From assembly GCA_008508345.1 (NCBI GenBank), contig QNGE01000127.1, positions 57,538 through 121,537 on the forward strand: DNA of 64,000 bases. Direction: 5' to 3'. The notes beneath the pieces are model-generated. The model had not been told where the DNA came from. It made no database searches and saw only the letters and a program-made list of their open reading frames with translations. A program made the translations under genes and the position numbers. Below, in pieces: positions 1-14,470 of this stretch. The stretch's first letter is position 1; each line of letters starts with the position of its first letter. This DNA is from Paragonimus westermani. Taxonomy: Eukaryota > Platyhelminthes > Trematoda > Plagiorchiida > Troglotrematidae.

Positions 1-3000
1 CATTTACGAGCGTAAGTCCTCTGGGCAAATGACAAAACGAAACGGGCACGCACAACGGCATGGTCCGAGTCCAGGTGGTTGCTCCAAAGGGCACGACAGT
101 CCTTAACAGAGTGGCGCCACCTGTAACTAACTGCTTTATGATCCAACTGTGCCCACGGCCGAGAAGCACACGGAGGTCTCCAAGTCACACAGTGCTTCTT
201 CCTGCGTTAGAATGCAGTGCTTGAATGACCAAGCCAAAGACCTGCCTTCAACATCAGACAGGAGTGTTAACAGGTGCAAAGCAAAATCGGTGAACATATT
301 GCACACAGTTACCGTAAAACCCATAGCAGTTAGAGAAATATTATTCAGAGCATATTGTAATTCGTATGGAGTTTATCGTAAGTGAAGTTAGGGGAACTGA
401 TTTAATCACTGCTATTGGTTTGAAGTGTTCTACGGTCGATTTGCTGTTCCACATAAACCGGTTGGTTTTGCTTTCTTTACAACTATGCTCTATTTCATTC
501 AAAGGTTGTTTGACGTGTCGTTAACTTATTAGCGAGATCTCACTGTTTTTGGTTGGAGCTTGTCGTTGATTTGCATTGTCTTCTGTTTCACCTATAGTCA
601 TTTCTCTCTCCTTCGTTCTATTTGTCCACCAATGCCCACCCTGTACCTCCTACCAATACCTCTATGTTACTGATGTTGACTCTTTCAGCAGACGTACACA
701 TAAAATGCCTTCGTGGGTTACCACTTAGAATTACTGTAATACTCGGAATTAGGGAGTTCAAATAGCCCTAGAAATCATACTCGTATTGAAACCTCCCACG
801 CAAGTAATAAGAAGGCCTCGTACTAGTTGCAGTAAGCAATTCTTATCCACGAGACAAGAAGCCGCGAATTTACGGTTGTGCTACAGTGTTAGGGAAATCA
901 TAGTGTTATTGGCTGATTGTATTGGCAAATGCAAACTCACAAACTGTAAGCTGATTGCTGCAATATCGTACAAAGCGAACAGCGGAAGGCGTAACATTGA
1001 GGCTATTCGTCCAATCCTGATGTGGTATCTTTAACGCGACGTTGAGAGTGATCCCTTGTCAGAACTATTATGTCGGGGCTTGAGCAAGCAGTAAATCGAG
1101 CAAATTCTCACCACATTTACTTATCTTTGTGAATGCTACCCCATATGTCTGTAATCCTTAATGATCGTTCTGTTGTTTGTTCTGCCCTCAACTCTTTCTA
1201 CTCTTCGTCTTTCAACAATCACTGATCTTCCCTGTATACATTGTATCCAAAATTAGAGAATCAATGCGTCGGCGAATTTCTTCCTTGCTGTAATAACAAC
1301 CTTTTGGTTGTTGCATTCCCTTCCTTCAGTGTTCGTGAATCAGCAGTAGGAACTAGACACCAGCCTTGAAGCTTTTAAGCATATCGTTCATATTCGGTGC
1401 ACAGCACGGACACTGTAGTGCTGGCTGGAGACTGGACCATCCAGGAAGACAAGCTAAGTGCTGACGAGCATGACTACGGCGTCGAACAAACAACAGTGAA
1501 CGTTTGTTGTATCTAATTGTGGTGATAGCTGCCTGGTCTTGACATCAAGAGGCCACCTGGCGACTTCTTTTATTAAGTCAATCATAGACACAGATTAACC
1601 GCGCTGCTGTCAACCATCAGTGGTGTGGCTTTTTTAAGGCTGCAATTCAAGCTGGAGCACTTATGTGCATTCCACCCAAGCACTTGTTTGCGCTAAGTTT
1701 GCTCTACGCTTTGGTGGGAGACCACTTAGACCGTAAACTAGACAGGGTTAAAAGTGCCGTACATCTACCAGGGCTCGGTTGCCTCCAACCTAGGGTTCCA
1801 GACCACAATGAGGCGCACTGAGCACACATACGGCACGGAATGCCTAAGGTATGGTAGTGATGCGGGCAGTACAACTGTTCAATCAATTACTAATCGCCTG
1901 GTTTGTATGTGATCACTGTAACTTCCTGATGCCTACAGAAATAGTCTACAGAAACTGGCATAATTCGGTTAACCATCATCATCATGGACATTTGCTGGTA
2001 ACCTCGGGAGTAACTACGAGGAGATCGCGAGGCGTGGTAGAAACAGCGCGACATTGACATGAGATAAGCTGCAATCACCGGGAACTCGTCCAAACAAAAG
2101 GAAGTAGGAAGCTCGCTGTGAGCGAGTCGACTTGCGAATTCAGTCGTAAATCTATCCATAAGCTGTAGCGATGCATGGGACAGTGAGATGAACGGTTTCA
2201 ACAGCAGTTCAACTTGACACCTGTTTCATCAGCTCTGCTTGTGCACATTGGTCTGTTTAAGTCTCTTCACCATCGGAAGCAGAAATCGCACTTGAAATCA
2301 ATTTCTGAAACGTCGCAAGGCGATTGATCGCATTGCTTCCGTAATCACCCCACTTGGTGTGAGTCAACCGACGGAGGCAACAGTGGCAAGTCAGATGAGG
2401 ACAGACCAATTTTGTGAACTGGAGAGCAAAATAAACCGAAATAAAGCATAGCCGGACATTATATTTCCTTTCATTAGGAGATAAATGGACATCTTTCCGA
2501 TGTCATACGTTGGGTGAAAGTGCCGGGCGTATCATTCACAGACCAGCGTGGTCATTAGCCTTATTCAAAAGGGTTATCACGCAGTCGGTGGAGGGGCTAG
2601 GCAGGATACTAACATCAGTACACTTCATCTAACATTTCATCTGGGCACACATTGCACCAAGCAGTCGTGACCAGAAACTGGAGTGGACAGGATAACAGCA
2701 GCAGACACGTGACCAAAACTCTCTCAGATCTGTTCGTAGGTGATTACCAATTTGAGTCATGATGTGTAGGGAAAAGGTTACCTTCAAACTAAGCTAGTCA
2801 CATTTTCTACCACCTTCCAGGTGGAAAACATTTTGATCACACAGATCACCATTCACACTACCGTTTCACAAGGATCTACGGTGCTCAGACACAATCACTG
2901 ATAGCAGGTTTGCAATACATACGCAAAACGAGCGCGGTTATGATCCACGTAACTGAATTCCAAAGTTCCCTCGGAAACCTGAAAAAAGGGTAGCAAGCAG

Positions 3001-5519
3001 GTGGAAAGTACAAACTTGTGAACACATTCGATGCGTTTTCCGAACAACGGTGCCCTCTGAATGCGGTCGGATGATGAAAACCACTAGTTCTGAATTACAA
3101 CTAAAGAACTAACCACAGAATGATGCACCTGACAATGTACTCGAAGTGTACATCAAGATCATATCACAGCAAACGCAATGATGAACAAACAAAACCATTT
3201 TCTATTGAAAGTTCCAACCTCCAAATACTCGATTCGTAAGTTACTCTGATACTTGACTGTGAAGCATCGTGCTCATACGAACAATAGACCCTGACAATGT
3301 GCCACTGACTGTTGTCTGCGTTTGTGCTCTACGTGAACAACGCGTGGGCAATGACCAGGCCCGTCTATGAACCTTCCAAACAAACAGACTCACCAGGTCA
3401 ATTAATGCCATCACTGGTTTAAACATATTTATGCCAGTATACAAATTAGGATACAGGCTCGAGGAGGAGGATATAATGAAAGTGTATGAGCAGTAAACGC
3501 TAACCTCGAGGTAAACACCTACATGGAAAACCAAACACCCAAGTGGAGAAAGATGTGCACAATAGGGTGCTTACGCTATCCTACGTGACATACACGACGG
3601 AAGTATGGTTGTTTGCTAACTTTATATGCTCGTCATTGCAGCTATATCCATATCGGCCTGGAAAGAAAGCACACACAACCAGGAAAATGGACCACATGGT
3701 GGTCAGTCATGCACCCGGTTATGTCACTCCCATATAGCAGTGGCTGCCTCTGACAGGTGACCGTATTGTAATTTGCTTTCTCAGCATTCACAGTCACTTC
3801 TTCACGTAATGTGAGTTCACCAAACCACCAAACACCTGATGGTCAGTACGGTGACGATCGTGATGATGGTACCTACCTATCTCGGGAGACAATGGATAAC
3901 TACGTCCCTGCAATAGTCACACAGCTTCTGTCATGACTGTACTGCCCGATCCTCGTGAACTACACAATACTCCAGCCACGGCGTGTAAACGCTGCGTTAG
4001 TTGGTGTACGAGTGGAATGGTTATACGTTGTGTTACTACAGTCAGTAGGTTCCTATATCCATCGCAAATGAGCTCACCAGTATACACGCTAATCGTCCAA
4101 TTGCTGTAATCGGCTGCTACTGCTCGCATAAAGTAGGAATGGTAACGACAGTCTTTGTGTCGAGCTTAAACGCAGCTCCGTAGCGTATGGGTGGCCTTGT
4201 ACTGGGTACAGAGCTAGCAATCAGTTAAGGATTAGTTTTTCCTACAGACGACTCGGCTCAGTCAACAGAGGGAAGCGAATATATTTGAAAAACTCGCTTG
4301 TCCCAGCATATCCCTCCTTCATACTAGGTCCTGTCATTTGAGGCTAAAGTCTAATCTGAGAGAACTGAACAGAATGTGGTTGAGTGTACAGTGTCCATGC
4401 TAGCTGGAGCAGAGAACACAAGCTTTGTGAGCTTCTACTGCATCAAGACAGGTAGTAGTTATTTCTGCTTCCCAATTCCGTCATTACTGGTGGCATACAG
4501 AATCACAATACCTTGAGATATGCATTGTATAAGAACTAATCATGTTCCATTGCATCTCAGAGTGACCGTAAACAACCTATCTTATCAGGCGCCAAAACAA
4601 GGTCATTTCAGTGCATTAATTAAGCAACTGAACTGTTCTCAGTAGGCTAAAAAAACAGGAAACACACGAAGCGCCGGGGATGCAAGGATTTTGTTCTGAC
4701 GCGTCCGCAACATATTTACAGTAATACATACATTACAACAATCCAGCTGTTCGATTTACTGATATCAGTGCAAGCATCTGAATCAAGCCAATTTATTTTT
4801 CAGAAACAGTAGGTAGTGAAACCCAAAAATATGTTGACTCTGCAATAGAAGGTAATATAGTTTAGCAACCACTTAATGCTCGTATTTTTTTTCACAAATG
4901 CACCCCACGTAGGTGTGGTTGCTATCGTCTTTTCGAAGTTAACATTGACGCAAGAACAATACGCACACAAACAGCTTTTCTTTATAGTGAACACTGGCCT
5001 ACATATTTCTCAATTTACTTTATGCATGTGTGCAAAATTTGCATATGAGCAATCTATGAACGGACAGTGCTACTACATCGAAACATTCCACATTATTTAC
5101 ATAAAGCAATAAACGGTTGCTTAAAATATGGTACCGAAGTGCCCGAATCGACAAATGAGTGCACACTAACAAAAATACATCGTCCACGGTGCACATAAAG
5201 ACAGATAGGTGGGGCGCATCGGCGTGAGAAGTTAACCTTGTCACAAAAATCACAGATCTACGAGTCACTCGACTTCTTTGAACACTAGTTTGTATCTGTA
5301 AGAAAACGGAGTCAAGTTAGATTAAGAAGTGTTTTGTATACGTTGCGTGCAGCACTCGCTCTGCAAGGGTGACATTCGCTGGGAGAACATAAACGGCTCA
5401 AAGATGAGAAGCTCAATCTGCGAAGATAAAGAAGAGGAGCGGATTCCATAGTCTACCTCGAGTAAATACAGGACGCGATAAAAGATAGGTATAAACTATC
5501 GCGGGATTTTGGTTGACAG
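1..5519. other. intron-like or intergenic sequence, no gene recognised
   Basis: Apart from the repeat at 725-835 I see nothing assignable. A minus-strand open frame at 1890-2201 (PRSYSRGYQQMS near its middle) has no family I recognise. It could be old repeat or chance. Confidence 0.4.
725..835. repeat. dispersed repeat shared with 26235-26440
   Basis: TGTAATACTCGGAATTAGGGA, AACCTCCCACGCAAGTAATAAGAAG and CCTCGTACTAGTTGCAGT recur with a few changes at 26235-26310 (same strand) and 26405-26440 (opposite strand). Family unknown. Confidence 0.55.
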
Positions 5520-5735
5520 AAATTGAACATCATTCGCAGGTGATCGCAGATACCACAGTCATGGAATTTCTAGCAGGAACGTTTTTGAAACGGTGCACTA
5601 TACTCTAGTCTTGCTCTTGTCAGAGCATGTCGTAAGTTCGCCTTCGTTTTCATGGGACAACTTAGTTGACCATTACACTTTGACAACACGTTACGCACGG
5701 CCGGACTGTCATATGCAAACGTTCAACTACACCCT
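5520..5735 (-). repeat. SINE-like repeat copy (degraded)
   Basis: It shares the TTGAACATCATTCGCAGGTGATCGCAG start, CTTGCTCTTGTCAGAGC, and TTTCATGGGACAACTTAGTTGACCA, aligning with the other SINE-like copies. Promoter boxes are poorly kept. Confidence 0.55.
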
Positions 5736-8700
5736 AATCGTGTAGTCACGCAAGAGTTAAAAGGGCAAAAACAACATCTTCCTTGAATGTGAATGGTTAT
5801 TCTAAGCATTATTCACAAGGAAATGTAGCTGAGCGATCGCTTCTTCTGTTTACATAAATAACAACGCGTTGAGCGAAAGGGAAGTCAAGTCGTGTTCGGC
5901 ATTATTAGATTTGCTCCTCCGAACGCGCACCCTACGTTCGGAATATCTGGTTCAAACAACCTGATTGTGTGGCTAGTTTGCTCCATGGTAGTCATGCCAA
6001 AAAACCAAACCCTTGCAAAAGTAATGTGAAGGCAACGGAACGGAAGTGCTGAGTCAGAAATGGATAAGTACGAAAGCTGTAGGTTCGTGCACAAGATGGT
6101 CCCATCGATGGATAAAGTTATCGACGGCTGAATATCATCATCACAGAGAGCAATACATAAGTAGTTCACATTGATGCTTAACAACCATACAACTAAAATG
6201 AGAAAAAGGAGAGGAAGGGACCTAACTACTAAAAAGTAGCTACACCTGTGTTCAAACATTCAACATCAAGGTCCTTACATCATGTTAACAAACAAATGAG
6301 CTGAAAGTGAGAGTAAAGCGTCATCAACAAGAGGGCCAGCTTCGTTATGGCTTTCACTACCCCCACATCACTAAATCATCAGCTGAACAAGTGGTTCCTT
6401 ATTCATCGTCATTTGTTTGTTCGCGGAAGACTCTCAAACACGCCTTGCGGTTTATGACTGGTAGATACACGCTTTGTAAAGTAGATGAACGCTGTGAAAT
6501 GCTTTCAAGGAAAGGTTTCAGCAAAGACCTCTTTGAGAATGGTACGCAATGGGCTTACCGTCTAAGATCCCTTCCATTCAGGATAGCGAAAACCACGGTG
6601 TGTCAGGATGTGCTTTCACACCGAAGTTGACAAAGATTGACGAATGCACTTCGCGCTTTAACCGTTTTCGGGGACACCTTGTTAGTGATAGTCTAAGTCG
6701 ATGGCCGAAAGCTGTGAACAATCTCGAGCGGTCTACTTGCAACATCAATGACTGATCATTATGATAGATGGGATAACCACTGAGGAATAAGTCGAGTTCT
6801 GATGGCGTCAGTAATACTTATCACTGTCATACTTTTCAGGCTATCTGCATCATGTGAAGAATAGGTAAAATTTCGTTCGGCGTTTATATGCGGCACAAGA
6901 TATAGCGGAAGTGAGTAGTTGGTAAACTCGTGAAAAGCACACGGTATGCCAACGTCACTAGAAAATGAAAAATTCTCTTAAAAACACCTCTTTAATTAGG
7001 ACCGGCAATTTTATGCCAAAGAAGTTTCCAACGAATAAACCTCACATTAAACGCCGGTTGCATAAACAAATGTGACAGAAAACACGTGATAATGTGTTTA
7101 TCAGGGCTCACCGTATATGACAACAAAGTTGGGTGCATCGTACGACGAGAGCTTGGGCGAAATCTTAGCATTGTACTTGAAAGCTGGAAGTAGTATGGTT
7201 TCAACACAGAAAAAAAACTGGAAACGAAAATTATGAATGAAACTCCAATTAGGAAACACTCCGTATAGGAACAGTTTACAAACTTATAAAGTGACTAACC
7301 TCTGACGTTCTTATTCCATTTTCGTTTACGTTCCAAACACCAGGCGGAAAATCTGTTGATCAGCACACATAAAGCAAGAAAGTTTGACACTGTAAATGCA
7401 CGACAAAGTGAAAGCAGTGAATTTATCTTCATCACAGGTAGTAGAGGATTTAGTTGATATCGGTTGAACATCATTTACAAATGTTCGCAGCTACCACATC
7501 CCCAATGTACTCAAGCTTTCCATCTTATTAATGCTCATCGTAGTGATTATCCTGGCTACCGCCGGCACCAGAACTCTGGTCACGATTTCATGAGGCAGTT
7601 GTGATGATCACTGTGCCACTGACTCTCACGCATGGCTGAGTAATGCTCCAATTGTCGGACGTAACGATAAGAAACAGTGACCGTCCCGCTAACTGTCAGT
7701 CTATGAGGGTGTGACGACTGCGATCAATTACGAGACATGTTCACTTAACATAATACTTGTGACATGAAGATATATTTTACTCATTCGTTTACAGCGGCTA
7801 CGAGTTCGACAAGAATGTACTATGGTTCGGGGCACCGCACACCACAACACAAAACCTTATTAAAATGATGAAAAGTGACGGAATGAGGCTAAGCGAGAAA
7901 ACTGTAAGTTCTATGAACCTAGTTACGTCACAATGTCATCACGCATCACGTGATTGGCACGCGACCTGAGTGACCACGAGGATCTGAGTCGGGTAGGTGA
8001 CATGTACACAGTTTACCTAGTAGAACACTCAGGGTCACCGCAGTGTGTTACTATGTTGCCGCTTGACCACAACTCGGTTTACCCAACTATTGTTGGTTTC
8101 AGTATACAATACCCAGCGTGGTAAACGACCACTTGGCATACGGAGTAAGTAAACTAATCATCAGGGACTGCGAAACGTGATCAGTTAACCAAATGATCGC
8201 TAACCTGAACGATGCAGCGTTTGGGCTAGCGAACAGCCACATTGCTCACGCGATCATTCCGCTTGACTTAGGCCAGTCGGCGGAGAAAACGTTGGTCAAA
8301 TTGAGCAAGTCTGTGGACATTTTCGTCAGTTCTAAGTCACGGGCAACACAGAACACATACAAGCGCTACAAACTATTCACTTCAGTGACAACCGGACATC
8401 TTTCCGACGCCACAGATGACGCAGGCAGACAAAAGTAACTCGTGCCTATGCTACCCTCGTTGATATCTCATCAGCAATATTACACGCTAAAAAGCTAGCA
8501 CTACATAAGTGCGTGCAATTGTCCACAATCTCAAGCGAAGTGCCTGTAACAAAGATGGTAGGAGTAGGAATATCCCAGGGGCACTTTGCACTCCAAAGGT
8601 GTGAGTCGCATCCCATACAAACCAGTTCAGATTTTCATATTATGCAGTGTAGACTAAATGTCTTCGGCAAGAGGCCTCAGCAAGATAGGAAGACCAACAT

Positions 8701-8924
8701 CAAGCTCACTGGTTGCCTTGAAGCAATATCTTCCAGAATGCGGTCTAATATAAAAATGAACAGGAAGGGGAGATCGGACACCCCTAACACACACCACTAG
8801 GGATGATAAACACCCGTGACAGATGTACATAAATCCTTACCCTGCTTACAGGGTAGGAATATAAATTTACCAAATACGAGTATTTTCCTGTATACTCCCT
8901 TGCGAAAAAGACAGTTCAATAGAG
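5736..8924. other. non-coding, unassigned
   Basis: No exon with supported splice signals. Plus-strand frames at 6307-6755 overlap (RSLPFRIAKTT, then DECTSRFNRFRGHL in another frame) and could be an old element, but I cannot name it. The SINE-like copy at 7440-7715 lies inside. Confidence 0.35.
7440..7715 (-). repeat. SINE-like repeat copy (degraded)
   Basis: It has GGTTGAACATCATTTACAAA near its start and TTTCATGAGGCAGTTGTGATG then TGTGCCACTGAC, in the order of the 15-kb copy (ATGAGGCAACCGTGTTGGCC...GCGCCATTGAC). More diverged than the 15-kb copy. Confidence 0.55.
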
Positions 8925-9150
8925 CGCTACAGCTAACCGAATCGAAAGGTTTGTAGATTCAAAAAGACCGCAACCGTTAGCTGTCTGTTAGGATGTCGAG
9001 GCTCCATGATCAGTTGCGAGGTAGAAATGTGTTCAATGCATACTCGACCGCATCTGAATCCAGCCTGTTTTTCACGTGTGACATTCTTTGGGGTTAGCAA
9101 GCCGACATAAGATAAGGCTAGTGAGCAAGTTGGACGTAACACACACTAGA
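8925..9150 (-). mobile_element. LINE RT fragment
   Basis: The minus strand encodes REKQAGFRCGRVCIEHIS, then HPNRQLTVAVFLNLQTFRFG. It corresponds to REEQAGFxxGRGCIxHI...FDxxxAFDSVD of the LINE at 52.3 kb, with the motif A aspartates changed. It is short but a specific match; no other part of the element is clear nearby. Confidence 0.62.
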
Positions 9151-10262
9151 CTGGTGCTTCCGTAGTCTTCACATAAACTGTCAGCTTCTTACTGAAACAG
9201 GAATTACTGTTAAAGAGCACCAATCACGCGGTACCTTTTCAGTTTCCCAAAGTGTCTGAAGGAATTTTTTTATTGCCGACATCCACTGGTTTCAGGCATC
9301 CTTGAAAAGAGAAGCAGCAAGTGGATCCGTTACACCTCAATGGCTTAAGCTCAAAGACCACTTCTGCTTATAGCGCTGAGGGTCTTCTAGAATGCAATAA
9401 CTGGCCATGAGTACCATCGCCCTTGTTTTTTTTTAAACGTTGAGCCCACCTGCCAAGCAGGCATGAACAACCTGGTAAAAAATCGCTTCCACATAAACCA
9501 CCTGTATCAGACAATCACAACTCACAGGAGGCAGATTCCTTCCGTTTCTAGAATAAAGAGCTGTGCGACCAAAGCACGCACGCAATGAACGAGGTCGAAC
9601 GAAATGTCAACACCCCGTGATGTTTGTCTTCTTGTTGTTTTGACAAAATCGAACAGGGGAACGCACTGCCTTAAATCAGAAGCTCACGCAATCCAACATT
9701 ACAAATAGAGGAAAGCCAGAAGCCAGTGGGTTATGGGGCTCGCTCCATAGCCACTGTAGTGGCTGGATTTGGCCTCAGAAGACCTGTTTCATGTGATGAA
9801 AGCCACCACGAAAGATAGCCGATTCCAGGCGACAGGATATCAAACGTTATGGGACCCACGTAACCTTTAAAAATGAATTTCAGGTATGAGGAAAAGTTGA
9901 AGGCAATGTAGGGACAATGGAAAGAACTGACACTTCGAACAAAACAGAGGTGACAAACAAGCCAAAACCGTGAATTCCTAAGGAAGTAAATTAACGAATT
10001 TCGAAATTTTCCTCGTCATAGGAAATCAGATTTCATAACGAAGGTAACTATCTGAAATGACAGGGAAACAGGAACCCAGAGGACGACGTCGCTCAACCAA
10101 TGATGGTGAAAGTCCAGTACTGCCAAAATTATTAACTAGGAGAAGTCTGAACTATGTAAATCTATCGTTTGCAATGACGGATCGACACACATGGGCATCC
10201 ATAGGGTTATGTGAAAATATGCAAATTGGCGAGCAAGACAGAAGCCAACATGTGACACTTAC
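9151..10262. other. intron sequence, nothing recognised
   Basis: It lies downstream of the exon at 10263-10566, whose GTAAGT donor opens an intron here. The next exon could not be found. Confidence 0.4.
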
Positions 10263-10566
10263 GCGTGATGGTTAACGTGTGATTTCAAATGGTTCAGAGT
10301 CATCCGGATTTCTTGGCGCCGATAACATGACAGACGATGACCGCACCAGGGACAGGCTATTGGACTGTTATTCTGAATGAAATGGTATTGGTATTCGTGT
10401 GCGTGCAGAGCTTTCAAATCCGGAAAGTAACATGCATCGTATTGGGGCTCTTTGAGCCCGGAAGAAGCAGAAGAGGATAAAACCTCATCAACACCATGCG
10501 TTGTGGCAATCGCATCGCTAAAAAGGTCATCATTTTGGGCTAGATTCGAGTGCGATCCTTCGTCAC
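10263..10566 (-). CDS. internal exon of C2H2 zinc-finger gene (3'-most exon seen)
   Basis: A long T/C tract ending TTTCCCAG precedes 10566, and GTAAGT follows at 10262-10257. An alternative acceptor lies further upstream near 10675. The exon begins with an acidic linker (GDEGSHSNLAQNDDLFSD), then a degenerate finger YDACYFPDLKALHAHEYQYH, which keeps Phe, Leu and the His pair but only one Cys. It closes with SPIACPWCGHRLSCYRRQE and NHLKSHVNHH, a finger with a longer loop. It enters in phase 1 and leaves in phase 2, so translation continues beyond the window's visible exons. It is attached to the gene by strand, finger type and order; the link across 20.5 kb of intron is inference. Confidence 0.62.
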
Positions 10567-13500
10567 CTGGGAAACAACAGCAAAATGAAGATAGTCCACA
10601 TTCAACAGTCACACCAGTTAGAAGCAATTGACATGGGTGATACAAAAGAGGGAAAACAGTGATAAAATCGTACACTGAAACAAATGTTTTGAAGATGGAC
10701 TAAAAACACACACCGAGAATGTTTGCTACGACCCACGGCGGTGTTATCTCAGAGTTTTGAAGATCAGTCAACGAAATGGAACACTCATTGAACCATAGAG
10801 TGGCATAAGACCTGTCATCTCCTAAACATAGATCAAACACTGATCACAAACAAAGCATGGTGTGATAGGATGAAATCAGATAACCGGTAAACTATAATTC
10901 GCCAACGGGGAAAACCTTTTATCAGGGTAAACTGTACTATGCAGCTGTGAAATATGACCGGTTCCTGCCAACTATCGACATTCAACCACAAGTGACTACA
11001 TACTATTGTCGTACAATATGCAACGTCACCAACGAGTATCATGACAGCAGTTAAAGGCGAGGAAACTGTAGGACAGTTCTTAACGCTAGGAATACTGGGG
11101 CGACGTTCGTTTAAGGTGGAGAACGAGGTAATAAGCGAGATAACCATGTACCACTGTAAACGGATGTGTATACACGTCAGCAGCGCAAAAGCGTTCACGC
11201 AAGTGATAGCATACTTTCACATACCGCGTGAGAATGTCTGAGGAAAAAAAGAAAGTCCCACACCAGCCGTCTTCTATGGTCACGCTAATACTAACGTAAC
11301 CTAGGAACACGGGAAAATGATTAACCACACTTCGGGCGTGTTTTAGATACGAAGACATGACGATAAGCCTGTTGATGGATTACATAAGGACTTTGTTTAT
11401 CATTTCGTGTTTCATGCGAATGCAAAGTCGTTAACAAGAGAAGAGAAACAAGAGGCTGATCAAACAATTCAATACACTTAAGACAGGCTAAATTTATCGG
11501 TTCCTTAAGATGTTTCCATTACGCTGAGGAGCTGAAAACTGCTGAGTTTTAGATTCATTCACCGATAACACCCAACATCGTTCAAATCGATTACCATAAT
11601 TCCATCCAATTAATTAGAGAACACCGCATTCGCAGAGTATAACCCACGTTCCGGTTGAGCCAGTCATCATGTCTATAAAACAACTATCATGCTATCATCC
11701 AGTGTTGTAGACTGTTTTCTCTTTCGTACGTTCAAACCTGATGTAGTGTGAAGGACCTCTTCTTTGTACGTAGAAAGTCCGTTCTGAAATTACAGAATCC
11801 CTGCGGCAACGACGCCTGACCAACAATAGCGTGATCGCAATTGCAGCCTGCCAGTATTCAGCCCGTGTACAACCTTCCATATCAAGTGGAAGAGAACGTG
11901 TTGAAGTACAGAAGCGGAAGATATAAATCTTGACTGGACGGTGTCGTTCCAACTCGTGCATAACTCAGTAGTAACAAGTTTATTGAAGCTGCGGCGTGTT
12001 AGTCTTTTACCAGCAGCGTGAAGTTAAACTCCATTAAATTTCAGGATGTAGCCATCCATTCGCAAGGACTCCAGCGGCAATTGACGCATGTTTTTTCGTT
12101 AAAAGAAACGCTCTTCAAGTAAACACTAGCTCAAATGAGGCATTTTGGAAGCGTGAACGCAAATTGCAACAAGCAACGTGTAGTTCGGTCCCGCGCGCTC
12201 AAATGCACTTTACCGGGATTTGATTGAACAAAAGACCGAAAGCACGCTGAGTCGTTGTCATCGCGCACACTGGTTGAGTCTAGTTCAGCGATTGCTACGG
12301 CTGGCTACCTTTCTCTTGCATATACGTTTACCACGTCCGTTTGCTTCGTTCCGATGTTCAAAAGTGATTCGAAATCCCGTTAACGAACTGAACGGCCAAT
12401 TGCAAATGTAAACATTGTCAGATAATGAGGGTAACCAAATAGAGCAATACCAAGTGCAAAAAAACGTTGAAAAAGACAGGAAACTCTCGAAGTGTGTAAA
12501 TTGCTCTGGGACGCTCAAAATGACAGGGAGAACCCACTATTTCCTCATAAGTAATAAACCATAAGTCTACATATGAAACAAAGTACTGTGAAAAAACAGC
12601 ACGCGGAACCGGTATTCGTTTAAAATTGGAGGGAAAATCCATCAGTGCCCGCTAGTTTCACGACTGGCAAATTGGGTGCGAGCCACACTTCCCTCTTTCT
12701 TGTGATCGAAATTATTGCGATTTTCCAATGCTATTCCTGAAAGGCTCACAAAACAACAAGCCCATACAATTTGGGTCCTTAAAATTAAAGCACATTTATT
12801 GAGTTGGTAAACGCCCTTTTTAAGGGTAAAATTAACCTCCGAGAAATACTTCAGGAACTACCCTGAGGGAGCGGGAGCACTGAGTTCACTACTGATCCAT
12901 ACACAAAGATTTTGAAGACAAATAGATTCAGAATAACACAACGTTATGAGCACGTTGTAATACTCCGCGTTTCAACTACCTGGGGTGGCCTTCTTCAAGA
13001 GTGTTGTAACCGAAATCACATTAACAAAGGAAGGCATGTTATGCAACCAACAGAAGTGTTTTCCATCAATTCTCATCTTAGGTTCAACTTGGTACAACAA
13101 ATCAAATGGAGCAACCAGGAGGAACTGTTCTGAATATACAAATCCGGATTGTGCCTGCTTCGGCTGTAGGGAAGATGCGCCGTCATTTTTCGCGAATCGG
13201 TGGCTGGAGCACAGTGGACGATGAGAAACGCCATCTCCCGGCAAGAGTCAACAAGATGGTCCTGGGTGGATATATTGATGCTCTTTGTTGTTTCTCAGCG
13301 AAGCCAGCCCGAACAGTGCTCACGAATTGTTTCCGATAAATGCCAAGCAGTGTGATCAACATACGCTGACCTACAGGAGAAGCCAAATGAACTTACAGCA
13401 CAATAAGTCAGTTGGTTGACAAGTTAACAAATGCACTGCTGTATCTTGTTTGAACTGCAATGCTATACAGACCCTTTTCCTGCCAATCCTATCAGCTGAG

Positions 13501-13769
13501 GTTCGTGTTGATCTTACTTGTAAGTTTTTCGTGGTGATATTTTCAGGATATGCACTAATAATAAGAATATCTGACAACACAACCTCTGTGCTCAATTAGT
13601 TAGAAAGTGTACAAGACCACATTTGAGACTATTTGGTATACAGCTATCGAAATTTAGGCAACGACCATTTCAGGTTCTTTTCTTACGTACACCATGCTGT
13701 AACGATGCGTCTGATCTGCATGTTGTTATGTTCAAAAGTTAAAACAATGTTCTCATGAGCCTTAGTGAA

Positions 13770-14470
13770 AAGAGGCCTAAAAGTCTGCTTTTAGTACTGT
13801 CTACTAGGAAAAAAGACATCAACCACATGTTGTTCACAATGACCGGGTGGTTTAACAATTTCGTCCAACTCGTTATTCTCGAGCATGCTCAGAAAGATGG
13901 CAGCCAGCACTCGGATTGACAAAGAGCCCGGAGCTATATCCTCAACCTAGCGATACAATTCACCATTGAAGTGAAATCGGATGTTGATGATACGGAACAT
14001 CAGTGACCCCTTCAGTTTGGCTCACGTAGGTTGATCTGGCGAGTTTCGACAAGAGTGCAACGAAAATTTCGTGTTTCCATTAGGAGAACATTGGTGAACA
14101 GGGGAGAAAAATTTGAGTATAGCAGTTTTTTGTCAGCCATATTGAGTTTTGAGATAGTAACAACGAATTCCAACACATTTTTGAACTGCATTTTGTAATT
14201 TCCCACCAAAATGAATCCAGGACCTCAAAACATTGTGCAGCAGCAGTCCAGAGGGAACTGTACATGACGAGTGCCAGTCTAAGCGATATTTCACGTTTGT
14301 GCACCTTAGGAAGTTTGCACAGCTGCGGGATATGACTTCGTGCCCGAGGAACGCGCCTGAAGAAATGTGTGAAAACAGGTTTGATCCTGTCAAGTCGGCA
14401 AAAAACTCGGCAAGAGCCCCGTTTCAATCACCAGTCCTTACTTCCCCAGATTTCACTTTCTAAAATTTCG
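13770..14470 (-). mobile_element. decayed Penelope-like element, RT fragment
   Basis: Pieces of a PLE reverse transcriptase run in order on the minus strand in shifting frames. LCKLPKVHK (the LPKxHKP region) lies near 14330, SPLFTNVLLMET (motif A region) near 14100, IRFHFNGELYR near 13970, and a remnant of the GVAMGSPLGP region with MLENNEL after it near 13900. Frameshifts and stops are frequent and no GIY-YIG part was seen. The sequence between motifs differs from the 57-59 kb copy, so this is probably another PLE lineage. It sits in the same gene intron as the palindrome. Confidence 0.72.

Noticed and set aside
5885..6259. Minus-strand frame of 124 codons with hydrophobic runs (LPLLFLILVVWLL)
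   Set aside because: No family match, no splice support and no conserved features; likely chance in AT-leaning intron-type sequence.
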